Shown in pieces: positions 1-12,800 of a DNA stretch of 64,000 nucleotides. Under the pieces are notes generated by a model. The model did no database searches, was not told the origin of the DNA, and worked only from the letters and a program-made list of their open reading frames with translations. Location: assembly GCA_022925895.1 (NCBI GenBank), contig JAKSYS010000010.1, forward strand, positions 62,001 to 126,000, read 5' to 3'. Source of the DNA: Fragilaria crotonensis. Taxonomy: Eukaryota > Bacillariophyta > Fragilariophyceae > Fragilariales > Fragilariaceae. Every line of letters starts with the position of its first letter. Position 1 is the stretch's first letter. The position numbers were made by a program, and so were the translations under genes.

Positions 1-696
1 AGGCACCCTCACGCTGGCTATCGAGCACGTTTCTATTTCGGCATCTGAGGGCATGAAGACTGCTTTTGCACGTACAACCAAGGCCTGAACCTTGGTAATA
101 AAAGTAGAGAACATTGATCCAAGCAGGAGCTCCTGTCGTCCTCTAGTCAACTTCTCATACGTGAATGGCTTCAACTCGGATGCAGCTTGCAACAATGCAG
201 TGACATCGCTGGACTGACTGAATGAAAGCGGGAGTCCATGAGATACCACAACGGAAGCTAAGCAAAGGTGGACCTTGTCAAGGATAGTTGAATTGCCTGC
301 AGAGAGCATGCTTTCTATGCCGCTTTTGACTGCGGGAGTTTTCTTTGCAACCAGTGTGACACCAGAACCCGATTCTTGTATATACTGGGCAAATGCAACT
401 TCGTGGCAACATTTTAAATGAGACAGTCCATTTGCTGGATTGTGATTCGACAGCACAACAAGACATGATGTCCATGGTCTTTTGTTTTTCACACAGAGCA
501 CACACACATACTCCGTGAACTTTCCCCTGCTGTTTTTTGCCTCACCATTCACCAGGCGATGGATGAATTGCCATACGGGCGAGGTCTTCTTACTTCCACT
601 CACTCGCATTGTTTTCCTTTTGTCTAATCTTTGTTCTGCTGTGGTAACAACAAACGCTGGTGCTACTGACAAGCTGTCATCATCTTGATCAGCCAT
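1..696 (-). CDS. Partial BED-finger hAT-type transposase (N-terminal part, cut by window edge)
   Basis: An open frame runs leftward from an ATG at 694-696 for 232 codons to the first base of the window without a stop, so the 3' part lies outside. The N-terminus is acidic and basic (MADQDDDSLSV...), followed by a VWQFIHRLV segment and a CVLC pair with a later HLKCCH cluster, which fits a BED-type zinc finger. A stretch like HGLPLSFSQSSDVTALLQA resembles the helical segment that follows the finger in hAT transposases. The catalytic core is not in the window. No terminal inverted repeat was located to the right of the ATG. The class call is by motif reading only; a domesticated BED-finger gene is the main alternative. 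Confidence 0.6.
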   Translation of the reverse strand, partial: MADQDDDSLSVAPAFVVTTAEQRLDKRKTMRVSGSKKTSPVWQFIHRLVNGEAKNSRGKFTEYVCVLCVKNKRPWTSCLVVLSNHNPANGLSHLKCCHEVAFAQYIQESGSGVTLVAKKTPAVKSGIESMLSAGNSTILDKVHLCLASVVVSHGLPLSFSQSSDVTALLQAASELKPFTYEKLTRGRQELLLGSMFSTFITKVQALVVRAKAVFMPSDAEIETCSIASVRVP

Positions 697-1529
697 GCTT
701 CTGTTGATTTAGTGATCTGTAAATTCAATTTCAAGTAAAAAAATTGAATGGAGATGCGAAGATATCTTTGTCACGTGCTGGTGGATCTGAGGCCAAGGTA
801 GGACAGGATGCAGGACACATGAAACTGCAACTATATTATACTACAGTACACTTGCCTTCTTGTATAAGTGACTCTCTACTGTCGTGAGTACAAGTACTAT
901 GAAAGTGTACAGTATCGATCAAAATGCAAAATCAGGGAATGTTTTTTGCATTTCCTGCTACATTGTTTCAATACAGATTCATTCCGAACAATGGTCGTGG
1001 AGTTCATTCTTCAGCACAAGAACCGTTGCTCCTACTTGATGTGTAGAAGCTGTATTGACTGCCCCTTCCCTCAGGATATTAAACTTCAAGATATCATTAT
1101 TGTTTTGCACATCAGATCTGGCTGGAAATATGTTAACAACCAAGACATGGGGCTTTTTGAAGCAGCAATTTGGGAACCTGTTTGACAATTCTTCCTGATG
1201 TTCTGGATTGTCATCAAGAGTTCAAGTTAAAGGAGTGACTGAGAGTGGCCATGTTGTTAGGGCTGCTTACATAAAGAAGATCTGCACCAAATTGTGCTTC
1301 AAGACAAAGAAACATCACTGACAACGTTGGATAGTATTAATTACAATTTGGTGCATGCAGCACGTCTAATCATCATCCAATCTGTATGGGTGCAATCCAA
1401 TGCTTGCTTAAATGATTTGTCGGCATAGCTTATGTGCTAGAAAGACACAAACACATGACAACAAGGAAAGCAAGAACCAGGATATTGATGCAATTTTGAC
1501 AGGAAGTGAGCTTGAGGACAGATAAGCCT
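697..1529. other. Stretch without a recognisable gene
   Basis: Only short, unconvincing open frames occur here. A possible promoter and untranslated region of the leftward transposase frame would lie at the left end. The right part, from about 1240, is rich in GA and may belong to the same decayed element that surrounds the satellite, but I see no domain that proves it. Confidence 0.5.
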
Positions 1530-3475
1530 GAAGCCCAAAGCATCACATTCATTGCAATATGTCATGTGACAGATTCATTGTCATGTATCAGATAAGACAC
1601 GCAGGCATTTGTATGTCTGCATGATGATAACTCATTGAGCTGCTGTCACTCTTGTCCATTTGACAAATTGTGGTTGCAGTGCAAGTTGAGGCAAATTGGC
1701 CACTGTTCGTCCCCAGGTTGAAGCCCACAGAATCACATTCATTGCCAAATGTCATGTGATAGATTCATTGTCGTGCATCTGATAAGACATCCAGGGATTT
1801 GTATGTCTGCAGGACAAAAACCCATTGAGCAGGTGTCAAGTCTGTGCTTGTCAAAAATTCTAATTGCTGCCCCAGATGGGGCAAATTGGATGTTGTCCCC
1901 ATTTTGTGGCTCAAGGAATCACATTCATTGCAATATGTCATGTGACAGATTCATTGTCATGTATCAGATAAGACACGCAGGCATTTGTATGTCTGCATGA
2001 TGATAACTCATTGAGCTGCTGTCACTCTTGTTCATTTGACAAATTGTGGTTGCAGTGCAAGTTGAGGCAAATTGGCCACTGCTTGTCCCCAGGTTGAAGC
2101 CCTCATAACCACATTCATTGCCAAATGTCATGTGATAGATTCATTGTCATGTATCTGATAAGACACCCAGGGATTTGTATGTCTGCATGATGATAACTCA
2201 TTGAGCTGCTGTCACTCTTGTTCATTTGACAAATTGTGGTTGCAGTGCAAGTTGAGGCAAATTGGCCACTGCTTGTCCCCAGGTTGAAGCCCTCAGAACC
2301 ACATTCATTGCCAAATGTCATGTGATAGATTCATTGTCATGTATCTGATAAGACACCCAGGGATTTGTATGTCTGCATGATGATAACTCATTGAGCTGCT
2401 GTCACTCTTGTCCATTTGACAAATTGTGGTTGCAGTGCAAGTTGAGGCAAATTGGCCACTGCTTGTCCCCAGGTTGAAGCCCTCAGAACCACATTCATTG
2501 CCAAATGTCATGTGATAGATTCATTGTCGTGCATCTGATAAGACACCCAGGGATTTGTATGTCTGCAGGACAAAAACCCATTGAGCAGGTGTCAAGTCTG
2601 TGCTTGTCAAAAATTCTAATTGCTGCCCCAGATGGGGCAAATTGGATGTTGTCCCCATTTTGTGGCTCAAGGAATCACATTCATTGCAATATGTCATGTG
2701 ACAGATTCATTGTCATGTATCAGATAAGACACGCAGGCATTTGTATGTCTGCACGATGATAACTCATTGAGCTGCTGTCACTCTTGTCCATTTGACAAAT
2801 TGTGGTTGCAGTGCAAGTTGAGGCAAATTGGCCACTGTTCGTCCCCAGGTTGAAGCCCACAGAATCACATTCATTGCCAAATGTCATGTGATAGATTCAT
2901 TGTCGTGCATCTGATAAGACACCCAGGGATTTGTATGTCTGCAGGACAAAAACCCATTGAGCAGGTGTCAAGTCTGTGCTTGTCAAAAATTCTAATTGCT
3001 GCCCCAGATGGGGCAAATTGGATGTTGTCCCCATTTTGTGGCTCAAGGAATCTCATTCATTGCAATATGTCATGTGACAGATTCATTGTCATGTATCAGA
3101 TAAGACACGCAGGCATTTGTATGTCTGCACGATGATAACTCATTGAGCTGCTGTCACTCTTGTCCATTTGACAAATTGTGGTTGCAGTGCAAGTTGAGGC
3201 AAATTGGCCACTGTTCGTCCCCAGGTTGAAGCCCACAGAATCACATTCATTGCCAAATGTCATGTGATAGATTCATTGTCGTGCATCTGATAAGACACCC
3301 AGGGATTTGTATGTCTGCATGATGATAACTCATTGAGCTGCTGTCACTCTTGTCCATTTGACAAATTGTGACTGCTGCCATGCACGTTGAGGCAAATTGG
3401 CCACTGCTTTGCAAAATGTCATGTGACAGATTCATTGTCATGTATCAGATAAGGCACCCAGGAATTTGTATGCTC
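1530..3475. repeat. Tandem satellite, 11 units of 186 or 190 bp in two alternating types
   Basis: The word GTCATGTGA recurs at 1561, 1751, 1937, 2127, 2317, 2507, 2693, 2883, 3069, 3259 and 3418, giving spacings of 190, 186, 190, 190, 190, 186, 190, 186, 190 and 159 bp. Two unit types share the first 70 or so bases and then differ. Type A (190 bp) continues with GATGATAACTCATTGAG, and type B (186 bp) with GGACAAAAACCCATTGAG. The order is A B A A A B A B A A' plus a partial unit. Neighbouring copies are nearly identical, so the array was homogenised recently. Several open frames of 60-84 codons inside it repeat with the array and are by-products, not genes. Confidence 0.9.
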
Positions 3476-3479
3476 ATTT

Positions 3480-4860
3480 GGCCTTGATGCTAGTACCAAG
3501 CAACTGCACAACTGGCTTGTCATCATTGATAACATCTATGACACTGCTGTTTATCAGAACCCTGTCACAGAGTTTCTTGTTGCCATCATGACATGTTGAA
3601 TGATAAGCTGACTGCAAAACTGCAAACCATGGCCAACATGTGGCACAGTTTGCTCACCAAAAAAGGGCCACTAGAAGACCAGAACCTGCCTGGTGGTTGA
3701 CAAGCTCACAGAAGTTGGTTCATTTTAAGTGAGATTGGTGAAGGCCTCTTTAAGTTGATCTTTGTCCTCTAGCTACACAGGTGATTCCATCTTGGCACTA
3801 GGTCCAGAACTGCAAGTATGGTATGATGTTTTCCAGGAAAAGAAAGCAGTGCAGCTCTATCTTAATGATGAAGGGGACATCAATGACAACAGTCTCAACC
3901 TCTCACAACCTCATCTCATCAATGATATTCTCAAGGAATTGCGCTTGGATGGACAGGAGAATGAGGAGGCCATCAAGAAGACCACTGGAGCTTGAAGTGC
4001 AACTTTCTTGTGCAGACATCTGGATTGCTTCTCCTTCTTTTGATGATCATTTCAACAACCATCACCAGGTTATTGGACAACTTAACTACTTATGTTGAAA
4101 AGTGTTCAAGGTTTGACATCACTTGCAAAGTCCATCAAGTAGCAAGAGATGTCTCAAACTCAAGATTTGTCTCAAACCAACTAGGGTAAGCTTTTCCAAC
4201 ATGGCAAGGCCTTGAAGAAGTGGTTGGGCAGGTACTTGCTTGGTTGGGGCAAATGACAAGAGGATGATCTATTCTCCTCACCAACCAAAGCTTTGATGTT
4301 AATCACAGGAGATTGGGATCCAGAGAATGCAGAACAGGAGCAGCCAGATTCAGCAAGGTCAAGAACTGGCTTTGTCATTCTCTCTGCTTCATGTCCCATC
4401 ATCTGAGTTTTCAAGCTCTTCCTGTGTTTGCATCATCAACAAGTTCCCCAGCATCATGCAAAGCGCATCCATTGATGGAGTAGATTCAAGAGATGCAAGA
4501 GCAAGGGTGTGGATTACTTGCTACAACACCTCATCTTCATTGTGGAGTCTTTGAAGATAACAGTGCTGCTGTGGAGTTGACTGGCTAACAGTGTCAAGAA
4601 TCCAACAATGCACTTGTGAATGCTTCACATCAACACCAAGTACCATCATTTTGTGACAAAGTTCAACAAGGTGTAACCATTACAATTCACCCTGTTCCCA
4701 CAACTGAAATGTTTGCAGAAATCCTCACAAAGTCCTCTGCAATGATGAGGAGAACAAGCACATACACAAGGCTGAGATGATAACTTTTTGCACCAAGCTA
4801 TGTCAAGGAAGTGAGGGAGCAGCAAAAGAAATATTGGCACTGCATGTGATCACTGACACA
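3480..4860 (+). mobile_element. Copia-type LTR retrotransposon fossil (reverse transcriptase end and RNase H region)
   Basis: Fragments in several frames match Ty1/Copia polyproteins. LSQPHLINDILKELRLDG lies at about 3895-3955 near the end of the reverse transcriptase. A stretch ending in a VHQ-ARD motif at 4060-4180, and TTEMFAEILTKS near 4710, belong to the RNase H region. The element is broken by many changes and truncated; the gag, protease and integrase parts are not seen here, and no intact LTR was identified. It abuts the satellite array at its left. The amount of decay suggests an old insertion. Confidence 0.75.
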
Positions 4861-5223
4861 CTGCCCTACAGTCATACTCTACCTCTCCTTTGCCTGGCTA
4901 CTACTAAGTTCCTATGATGAGAACTCAAAGTGTCCAGAGTTCCCCAATTCTGCCTTAAGGATGATGTCATGGGAACTCACTGACGTCATAATTTTGTCCG
5001 ATGACGCAAATGCAACATCCTTCAGAATCACAAATGTCAGCAAAGCCATGACACTCCCATGAAGTTTGGATCATGTCACCTTTTCATTTATTCTCCATTT
5101 AGGACTCATCTGAGTTAATAATATTCCATGATTGAGCATAGGGATCTGACGCCCAAATTGCATTGGATTTAAAGTAAAGACGATGTGATGCTTCTTGCAT
5201 GGTTGTGACTATTGATCAACATT
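4861..5223. other. Stretch without a gene; may include the tail of the Copia fossil
   Basis: The sequence holds no open frame of note. It contains TGACGTCA at about 4980 and other ATGACG words. It may include a decayed LTR of the element to the left or the terminal part of the transposon to the right, but I could not place either boundary. Confidence 0.4.
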
Positions 5224-5480
5224 CTATCTATATAGAACTGCCACTGAGGGCAGTAATATGAAACGCAGCACCAGTTTATGCATAGAGAGAAAGGCACCTG
5301 AGAAACGTGTGAAGAAGTGTCTAGTCATATTTATGTACAGCTGGTTTTTTCGTTGAAGCGTCCGAACGTAGGTTGTGTACAATTCGTACCATGCACGCAT
5401 ATTATTTCCATATCCTTTATCAAGTTTTAGTAGCAGCTGTCTCCTGCGACCATAAAAATCCATCTCTGTCGACATGATGA

Positions 5481-8400
5481 TCACACCTCGTCCTCCTCGT
5501 TTCTTGTCTTTGCTTCTTTGAGTGCACTGTTGACGAAGCCACGATCGAAGTCCAATGCACACCTGTGAGACTTGAACAATTTCATCAGGCGTTGGATTTC
5601 GGAGTACAGAAGTCCTTGATCTTCTGTTATACTTGTGGCGATGAAGTTGTGGGTACGACCTTGCTGCCTCATTCTCTGCTGACTCTCAAAAGATGATGGT
5701 AAGTACAAATATATGCGCGTGCTCTCGAAGCAAACTTTCCCATCCTTTCTTTGGTCAACTCCTTGATTGAACACGTTGAATCTCTCACAAGTTGTTTGAA
5801 ATTCTCTCGTCCCCTTTTTGAGATACAGGAACCCGTCGGTAGAAAGCCTTTGCGTGACCCCAGCAAAATTCAATGCCTTCCCTGCTAATTCGGCATGGAA
5901 CTTTGGTGTTAGAAGTACCGTGATGCCCAGCTGAGATCCAAGGTACTGAAGTGCCGTTTCCTCATCCTTGAAATCAGCACACTCTGCGATGAGATGGCGT
6001 AGGGAATACCGTAAGTCAATCTTCCCTGAAATTGTGTCTTTCTTTCCGTCGACAGTGTATTTATCTAACTCACTTGGATCAATCAGTCCTCTTTCCCACA
6101 GAACTTGTAGCATGCCTTTAGATTTTCCTTCCCATCCAGATAGGATTTTGTCGACTTCTTTGTGAGTTTCGATTGAATTGTTTCTTGCCAATTCCTGAAG
6201 TTCGGCTTTAGTGTACCCGCGTTTTTGTTGGAGCGTCACACCCTTTTCGTTGAGCTCTTCAAGAAGGGTCTTCTTTGTTTTTCAATTGGCTTGCTTCTTT
6301 TCCCCATTATTCGATCATGACGTTGTAAGTCACGTTGCTCTGGTGTCAAATACCATGGGCCACAGTCGTCAGTATTGAATACCATTGACTGTGTGTCTCC
6401 GATGCCCAGGGTTGGTGAGTGTGTGCCCAGATAACCCTCTTGTGACATTATGACTGTGTCTCTCATCTGCTGTTTTGATCCTCCAAAGTTCTTTTGCATG
6501 TTGATCGCACTGAGTGCACCATCACGTTTGCGAGCGTGTCCCTGAGAATGATCGAACAAAAATACAAAATCGAAGCTTGGATATAGGATTCGTAGGCAAT
6601 CAACCACATCCTCAAGCTGAAGACTCATGTGGTATGAATTCCAATAACCCTGATTATTGATTCCGATGAACAAGTATTTTACGAAGGGGGATTCCAACAA
6701 AATCGGCTTCCTCGTTGTTCCCAAGATTTCCATCGCAGCTGTTGTATCGAGGTAATTTCCACCGCCGAGAGCTGCTGTTTGCCTTGCCATATTCACTCTT
6801 TGTAACTCATCCTCTGTCATCTGCCTGCCAAAGCCGAATTCGCGTGACACGAACGCAGAAAGCATATACCCATCGCCCTCCGACTTGGGCAGAAGTGGCA
6901 CTTGTCCTTTGGCCCAACCCATTGTTTGGAGGACAGTAGATACTGCGCGAAGACAGACTCATCTTGACCAATAATCATCAAGGGCCTGACTGATGATGAC
7001 ACTCGTATGCTTGTTTTTGCTTCAACATCTCGCGCTGCCTCTTCTCCCCTTTTGATTCTTGATATGCAATTCTTCCAATAGTCAACGTGAAACTCAACCC
7101 GAGTCTCATCAGATATAATATCATAGTAATGATGTCCGAAATCTGTGTCTAAGGTCTTGATCGTAGCAGCTTCACTGAGTGGAAGCTGAATCCAACGCCG
7201 ACAACGTGGCTCAAGCACGGTAAGGTAGTTCTTGCAGAATGCATTTCGATGTGCGACAACATCTTCACGTTCATGGCCATCGACGTAGAAGCTCTTCCTT
7301 CTCGTATCATACTTGAATCCGAGTAATCGCATCCAGCGCCATGCTGTTGTGAAGCTCATGTTTTTAAGTCTATGTGCGCGAAGGAATAGCGCAATATCAT
7401 CCTCATCTTGATCGACATCGACAGGATTGCTAGTAGGATTAATGGCTGTAGTACTTGTACTCAATGTTGACGTTTCTGCAGTATCTTCGTCTACTACCGA
7501 TTCACGTTTCCACAACGCAGCCAGCCTTGGGATTACAGACGAATGAACGAATTGATAGACTGCTTCAATTGAAAGATGTGACAAGTTCTCGACGCCAAAT
7601 GCAACAATCTGCTCCTTTGCGCATGGAAACACTTCGAGAACTCGAGGAAGAGGTCGTTTCCACACTGAACAGACAAGTTTGGGTTTGGGAAGCATTCAAA
7701 ATTACGGAACACAATGTTCCAATTTGCGATGGTTTTATAGAAGGTTGCTTGCGTCATACCAACAGTGTTCAATACCTTACAAGATTCAGTGCAACAGTCT
7801 TGCCACGTCCATTCATTCATTTTTGCAAGAGCCAATCGGTACGCATAACAAAGAAACGTCGCCCTTTGCCTGACAGCGCATATCTCAGCTTTGGTACACA
7901 CGTTGTCGATATCTCTACCTTGCACAACATTCCTCCAATTATTTTCTTCCTCATGAACGCTTTGAAGCAGTACAATCCTTCTCTGAAGTGCTTCCATTGG
8001 AGTTTCAGAATCGAAATCAGTATCATTCCCATCCTCGCAATTCGTTGTCCCATGTTTCTTTGGTGGTTTGAACACTCGGTATGCCTCTGGGCTACATGGC
8101 CAGTAACTTGAGCTAGAAGCATCAGCAGCAATCATTACAGCGGCCGCACCAGTATCTCCTATCCTTGCTCGTTTGCTCGGTGATTGCTCAACAATGTCTC
8201 CGATCCTTCCTCCCGTTGTAGCCTCCGTGTTGACAGGTGTAGTTATCATTGTGTCGAGAGCGGGTCTTGATCTTGTGCTTGGAATGACTAGCACATTTGC
8301 GGCTGCTTCCATTACTTTTTCGTTCCATGCACTGTTAAGTGGACATGGGTACCGTATCTGCCTTGATTTCTCTGTGAAGTAGTAATAGAATGTGTTCTTG

Positions 8401-8663
8401 TATGTGACTCTGAACACTCCTGTTGTGTTTGATCCATCAAATCGGTGCATCAATTCTCCGAAAGAAGCCGACTTGGACATCCCTGTATTGAACCTTCTTA
8501 CATCAATGACGCCAAGGGACGCATTGACATCAAATCTCCCTAAAGCTTCAGCCCAAGTTGATGCAGGAAGCCAGCAATTTGACAATCTCGGACCATACGT
8601 GATGTCTGTTCGAAGTAGCATGACGGCATCAGTCAAAATAGCATATTTACCTTTGTCAACCAT
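5481..8663 (-). mobile_element. DDE DNA transposon, transposase broken by about three frameshifts
   Basis: Three overlapping leftward frames, 8663-7533, 7695-6817 and 6922-6236, plus 6239-5481, together cover one transposase read from the right. The first frame (376 codons) starts at an ATG at 8663 and has a variable N-terminal region. The second carries YVDGHEREDVVAHR and GQDESVF (first catalytic Asp). The third carries SEGDGYMLSAFVS and FLFDHSQGHA (second Asp). The fourth carries LLTPKFHAELAG (likely the catalytic Glu). The frame changes at about 7670-7690, 6910-6920 and 6240-6300 with protein similarity continuing across, so these are small indels rather than introns. The motifs match a DDE family well known from basidiomycete genomes. 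Terminal inverted repeats were searched for by eye at 5000-5240 and 8690-8900 and not found. Confidence 0.75.
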
Positions 8664-9891
8664 TGTATCTATAGATTTATCACCAACAGTAGGTTCACTG
8701 AGTTACATAGGAAGGTGACTGCAGGAGGTAAATCTATAGATTAGAATGGAAATGTTGCAAACGACGGCTTGAAAATCTCATTGTGGAAGCCTTGCTTCCA
8801 ACACGACAAAGTCCCGCCCTCGTGACGTCATATTGGCAGTGAAATCGGTCTAGCGTAGAATTAATACTGGGACGTGCGCCCGGATTTTAGAACAGAAAAC
8901 CAGCTGTACACTAGTGGGTTCCTCACAACTGATCGGAGGCGTATGATACATACTGGTGTTTACAGTAGCATTTGTGAAACAACCTGTTTACAGCAAATTC
9001 GATGACTATTCCGTCCAGTAGCTTTGAATTCCTACAGTACGGTACTACAGTAATGTAGGACACTGTCGCTTCAACATAAATTACCGTCGATTTATGTACT
9101 GTAGACCTGTAGTACATGTAATCCACGTAACAGTACAACAGTACCCCAGAGTGGTCATACTCCGTAACAGACACACACACACACACACACGCACAAACCA
9201 AATTTAAAAAGGAGTAGGATACCCAGAAGATGTTTCGTTTTGCTGTGCAGTACTGGCAGTAGTATGAAACGCAACAGTAAAATAGTAAGTTCACTAGTAA
9301 CTTGCACCTACTAAGGAAAAGGGCCGTTAGTTATCCAAGTAAAGTTAGCTTTAGTAAGCTACTTTAGTATGCGAACCTACTAGCAGCCTTATGAATACTG
9401 ACTAACACACCCTGACTCGGAGTCTGATGCGTTTCATAATAATCGTATGCATGAACTGTTCGCATGATGCACTCCGGTACACACGAACTGGAGTATTGTA
9501 CTAAGACTATCATACCTGGTAAACCGGTAGGATAAGTACAAGTACTACTCCGTAGATCAATCATACTATCTTAATGAAATGTTTTGTACTGTACTGTAGC
9601 ATCCTACATGGACTCTGGTCGACGGTATAGGGGAGTAGATTCTACTGGTACTGGATCGTCGTACATGTATGGAACCTGGTCGCTGGTCGTATGATAGACG
9701 CACGAAACGGAAAGCACGCGTATCAATCTTGCAGCGGTCGGCGCTGATCGCGGTCATATCGATCGACGACAATCAGTCCGCTATTGGAAAGAGAAGCAAA
9801 TCCCAGCAAGTGTTTCTTTCTTTCCGACTTTGAGTATCTGTCTACAATTTTGATGTACAAGTAATTGAAGTCGATCTCGCCAGTTTCTAGT
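8664..9891. other. Intergenic region with a CA microsatellite and a dispersed repeat
   Basis: No gene is apparent. A (CA)n run lies at about 9170-9194. From about 9240 to 9418 the sequence is an inverted copy of 26231-26400. GTACTG and CAGTAC words are frequent. The right end is the upstream region of the golgin gene. Confidence 0.6.
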
Positions 9892-12800
9892 ATGTGGAAC
9901 TTTTCAGAATTGGCGAAACAAGCGCAAGAGTTGACAGAGAAAGCTGTAAGTCATTGGACTTGAGAACGCTGGTTGTTGTAGTACATCTTTCTATCATTAT
10001 TCCGCCAGCTTGTGCTGTTGATGATTTGTGTGTGTGTTTGTGTGGATTATGTGTGGAATGATGTTGGTGTAGCGATAGGCGAGTGTATCGTACATTCCGC
10101 ATGCTGATAACGGTACCGTAGGCAACAATTGCCAACTACCAGCACATTGGCACTCACTCTCATCATATTAACATTTTACTTTGCATGACAGTCAGCGAGC
10201 AGTGGACTTTTCAATCTCGATGCCATGCAAGGAAGCACCGTACCACCGAAAACAGAACCAAAAACAGACACTGTCCCTGATCCAACCCCATCCCTCTTTG
10301 GTCTTGCTTCCATCAAATCGGAAGGCTCCGTTATATTTGGATCACCACCACCCGTATTGGCACCAGTATCGAATATGTTTGCAACACCCAGTGTCAGTGC
10401 GAATCCACTGTCATCACTCCTTCATGGGCCTCATTCGACTCCAGGAGAGCCAACTACGGCACCACAACAACTACCAGTTGCTGCTATGAAATCGGAATCC
10501 AAACCACCACTAGCGGTACCAACAGTTGTCGAACCACAAACCGGTAGCAATGACTGGGACAATGATTGGGACTTTGATGATCAGGTTGTAGAAGATGACA
10601 AGGAGTCGAACCCACTACCAGTAGGCGCTGAGAAGGTGGAAACAACACTTGTGCATGATATCGATGCGCTGCCGTCGACCACAGAGCAGCAACTGCACCC
10701 TTTGAATCATGACGAGCACCACGTGGAACAGCCAGTTGAAAAAGAACTAGTCGGAGTGACAAGTATCCAGGACGATGTTGCGATTATTGAGCGTGAGAAT
10801 GAGAATGAATTGTCACAAAAGCTGCCGGATCCACCACTCGAGGAACTCACGACAGAAACACCGGAAGCGACCGAAGAAAAACCAACGGAGGTCGAGGCTC
10901 CAAATGAATGGAAAGGAGAAGACTTGGATGATATTTATGACGACGACGACGATGATGACGACGACGATGATGATGAGGACCACGGCGAAGGCAGTGGAAA
11001 TGAAATTCCAAATAATCGCGATAACGTCAATGGCACGCAAGAGCCAGACTCGGTCGTGGAAGAGATGAATCAAGAGGCAGCACCTGCCATGGAACCGTAC
11101 AAAGTCGATGAAGCGATGGTCGTGGCTGCCGATCCAATTTCCCCAGACTTACCCGACCGAACCGACGATGTGAATGATGTGACGCAAGATCAATTATCTG
11201 CAGTCAATGTCGAAGAGGAAATTGCCACGTCGCATGAAGCCATCAAAGTCCCCACCGTTCCAGTAAATCATTCGAATGACACGGTTCAAAATGTAGAACA
11301 ACATTCTCTTGCAGGTCACTTTCAGGCGACGGAATCGGAATCGCTAGCTGAGCCACTAGCCGAGCCACGAGCCGAGCCACGAGCTGAGCCACTCGACTCG
11401 CTCGAGGATGAAATAGCAGGAATGCTTGATGACCGATCGCAGCCCGAAAACGAACCACCAGCTGAGGTGCTTGACCAGATTGTATCCACTGAAATTCTTA
11501 TTGATGAAAACCACGATGCCAAAACGCGCGAGTTCTCGGAGCCAGTAGACGAGGAACCCGTAACGAAGGAGGCAGCGGACAGTGATGCACAGGACGAAGT
11601 ATCCGACCAGATCACTTCCACTGAACTTCACTCTGACGAGAACCACAATGCCAATCCGTCCGAAATCTCGGAACATGTCGAAGACGAACCTCCAGTGACG
11701 GAAGCTGCTGAAGTGCTCGAAGCGCCATTCAATGCAGTCATTTCAACAGAAACGCAACCCGCGAACGACGTCGAACTTGATACCAAAATGGTCACCCCAA
11801 CTCCGACCTCGGAACCAGAAACGACAGTTGTCGATCCAGGTGTTGATGCTGGCGTCACAACATCGGAACCCTCGGAAAAGATGATACCGGCCTCGATTTT
11901 GGATCAATTCACAAGCCAGATGCATCGACTCGAAGAGCACCACCATATTGAAATTCAAGATTTACAGAATAGTCATGCACGGGCACTTGAGGATGTGCGA
12001 AATAGTTTCAGTCACGAGGAATGTGAAGCCCAGCGAGCTGAATTAGAAAACAACATGTTGGCTCGTCTGCGCGAAAAGGATGAACAACTTCAAGAAATCA
12101 TGCATGTGAATGAAGGGATGGAGCTAAAAGTGGAAGTCTTGAAGCGCGAAGTTGCTGGGACGAAAAAGTTGATGGAAGAGCGAGATAAGGCAATGGCATC
12201 TTCAGCTGCCGCGCATGATCAGGAAAAGAAATTGCTAATGGAAAAGCTAAAGAAACTAAAAGACACCGCTGGATCCACAGAAGCTGACGTCCAGCAATTG
12301 CAAGCCCAGCTCAAGACAGCGCAGGAGGAGCTGGAAGAATCGAACGAGGCCTACGCTGCGCTCAAGGCTCGTGTCAAGGCAGTCGCGACTGAATTGAAAG
12401 AACGCCGAGGCGAATGCCGCACTCTGGCTGCCACCAACGTCGAGCTGTCGGAAGCGAATGAGCGCATTACCGCGAAGCTAGCTGGCTTGCAAGCCCAAAT
12501 CGATGATCGGGATCGATCTGAAGTTGAAAAGGGCGAAGAACGTGATGAGCTGCGTGCCAAGGTCAAGACTCTCGAAGAAGAATTGCAAGAAGCTGAGAAG
12601 AGAATTCAAGAACGTGATGCAGTTGGCGAGAAAGCTCTAGCAGCGTACAAGAAGAAGGCGCAAAACTCCCTTGCCGTCGCCAATGCTCGCGCTGCTGCAG
12701 CTCTACAGGCCAAAGAAGAAGCCGACCTAGAAGCTCGCGCTGCAAGGTCAACTGCTGACAATGCTGTAGAGAGGGCGCGAAAGGCCGAGGCCAAGGGCAG

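Noticed and set aside
1749-3135. Repeated open frames of 61-84 codons with near-identical proteins
   Set aside because: They follow the satellite period on both strands and have no independent start context; they are by-products of the repeat.
5224-5562. 112-codon minus-strand frame overlapping the transposase end
   Set aside because: It overlaps the last transposase frame in a different phase and shows no domain; likely chance.
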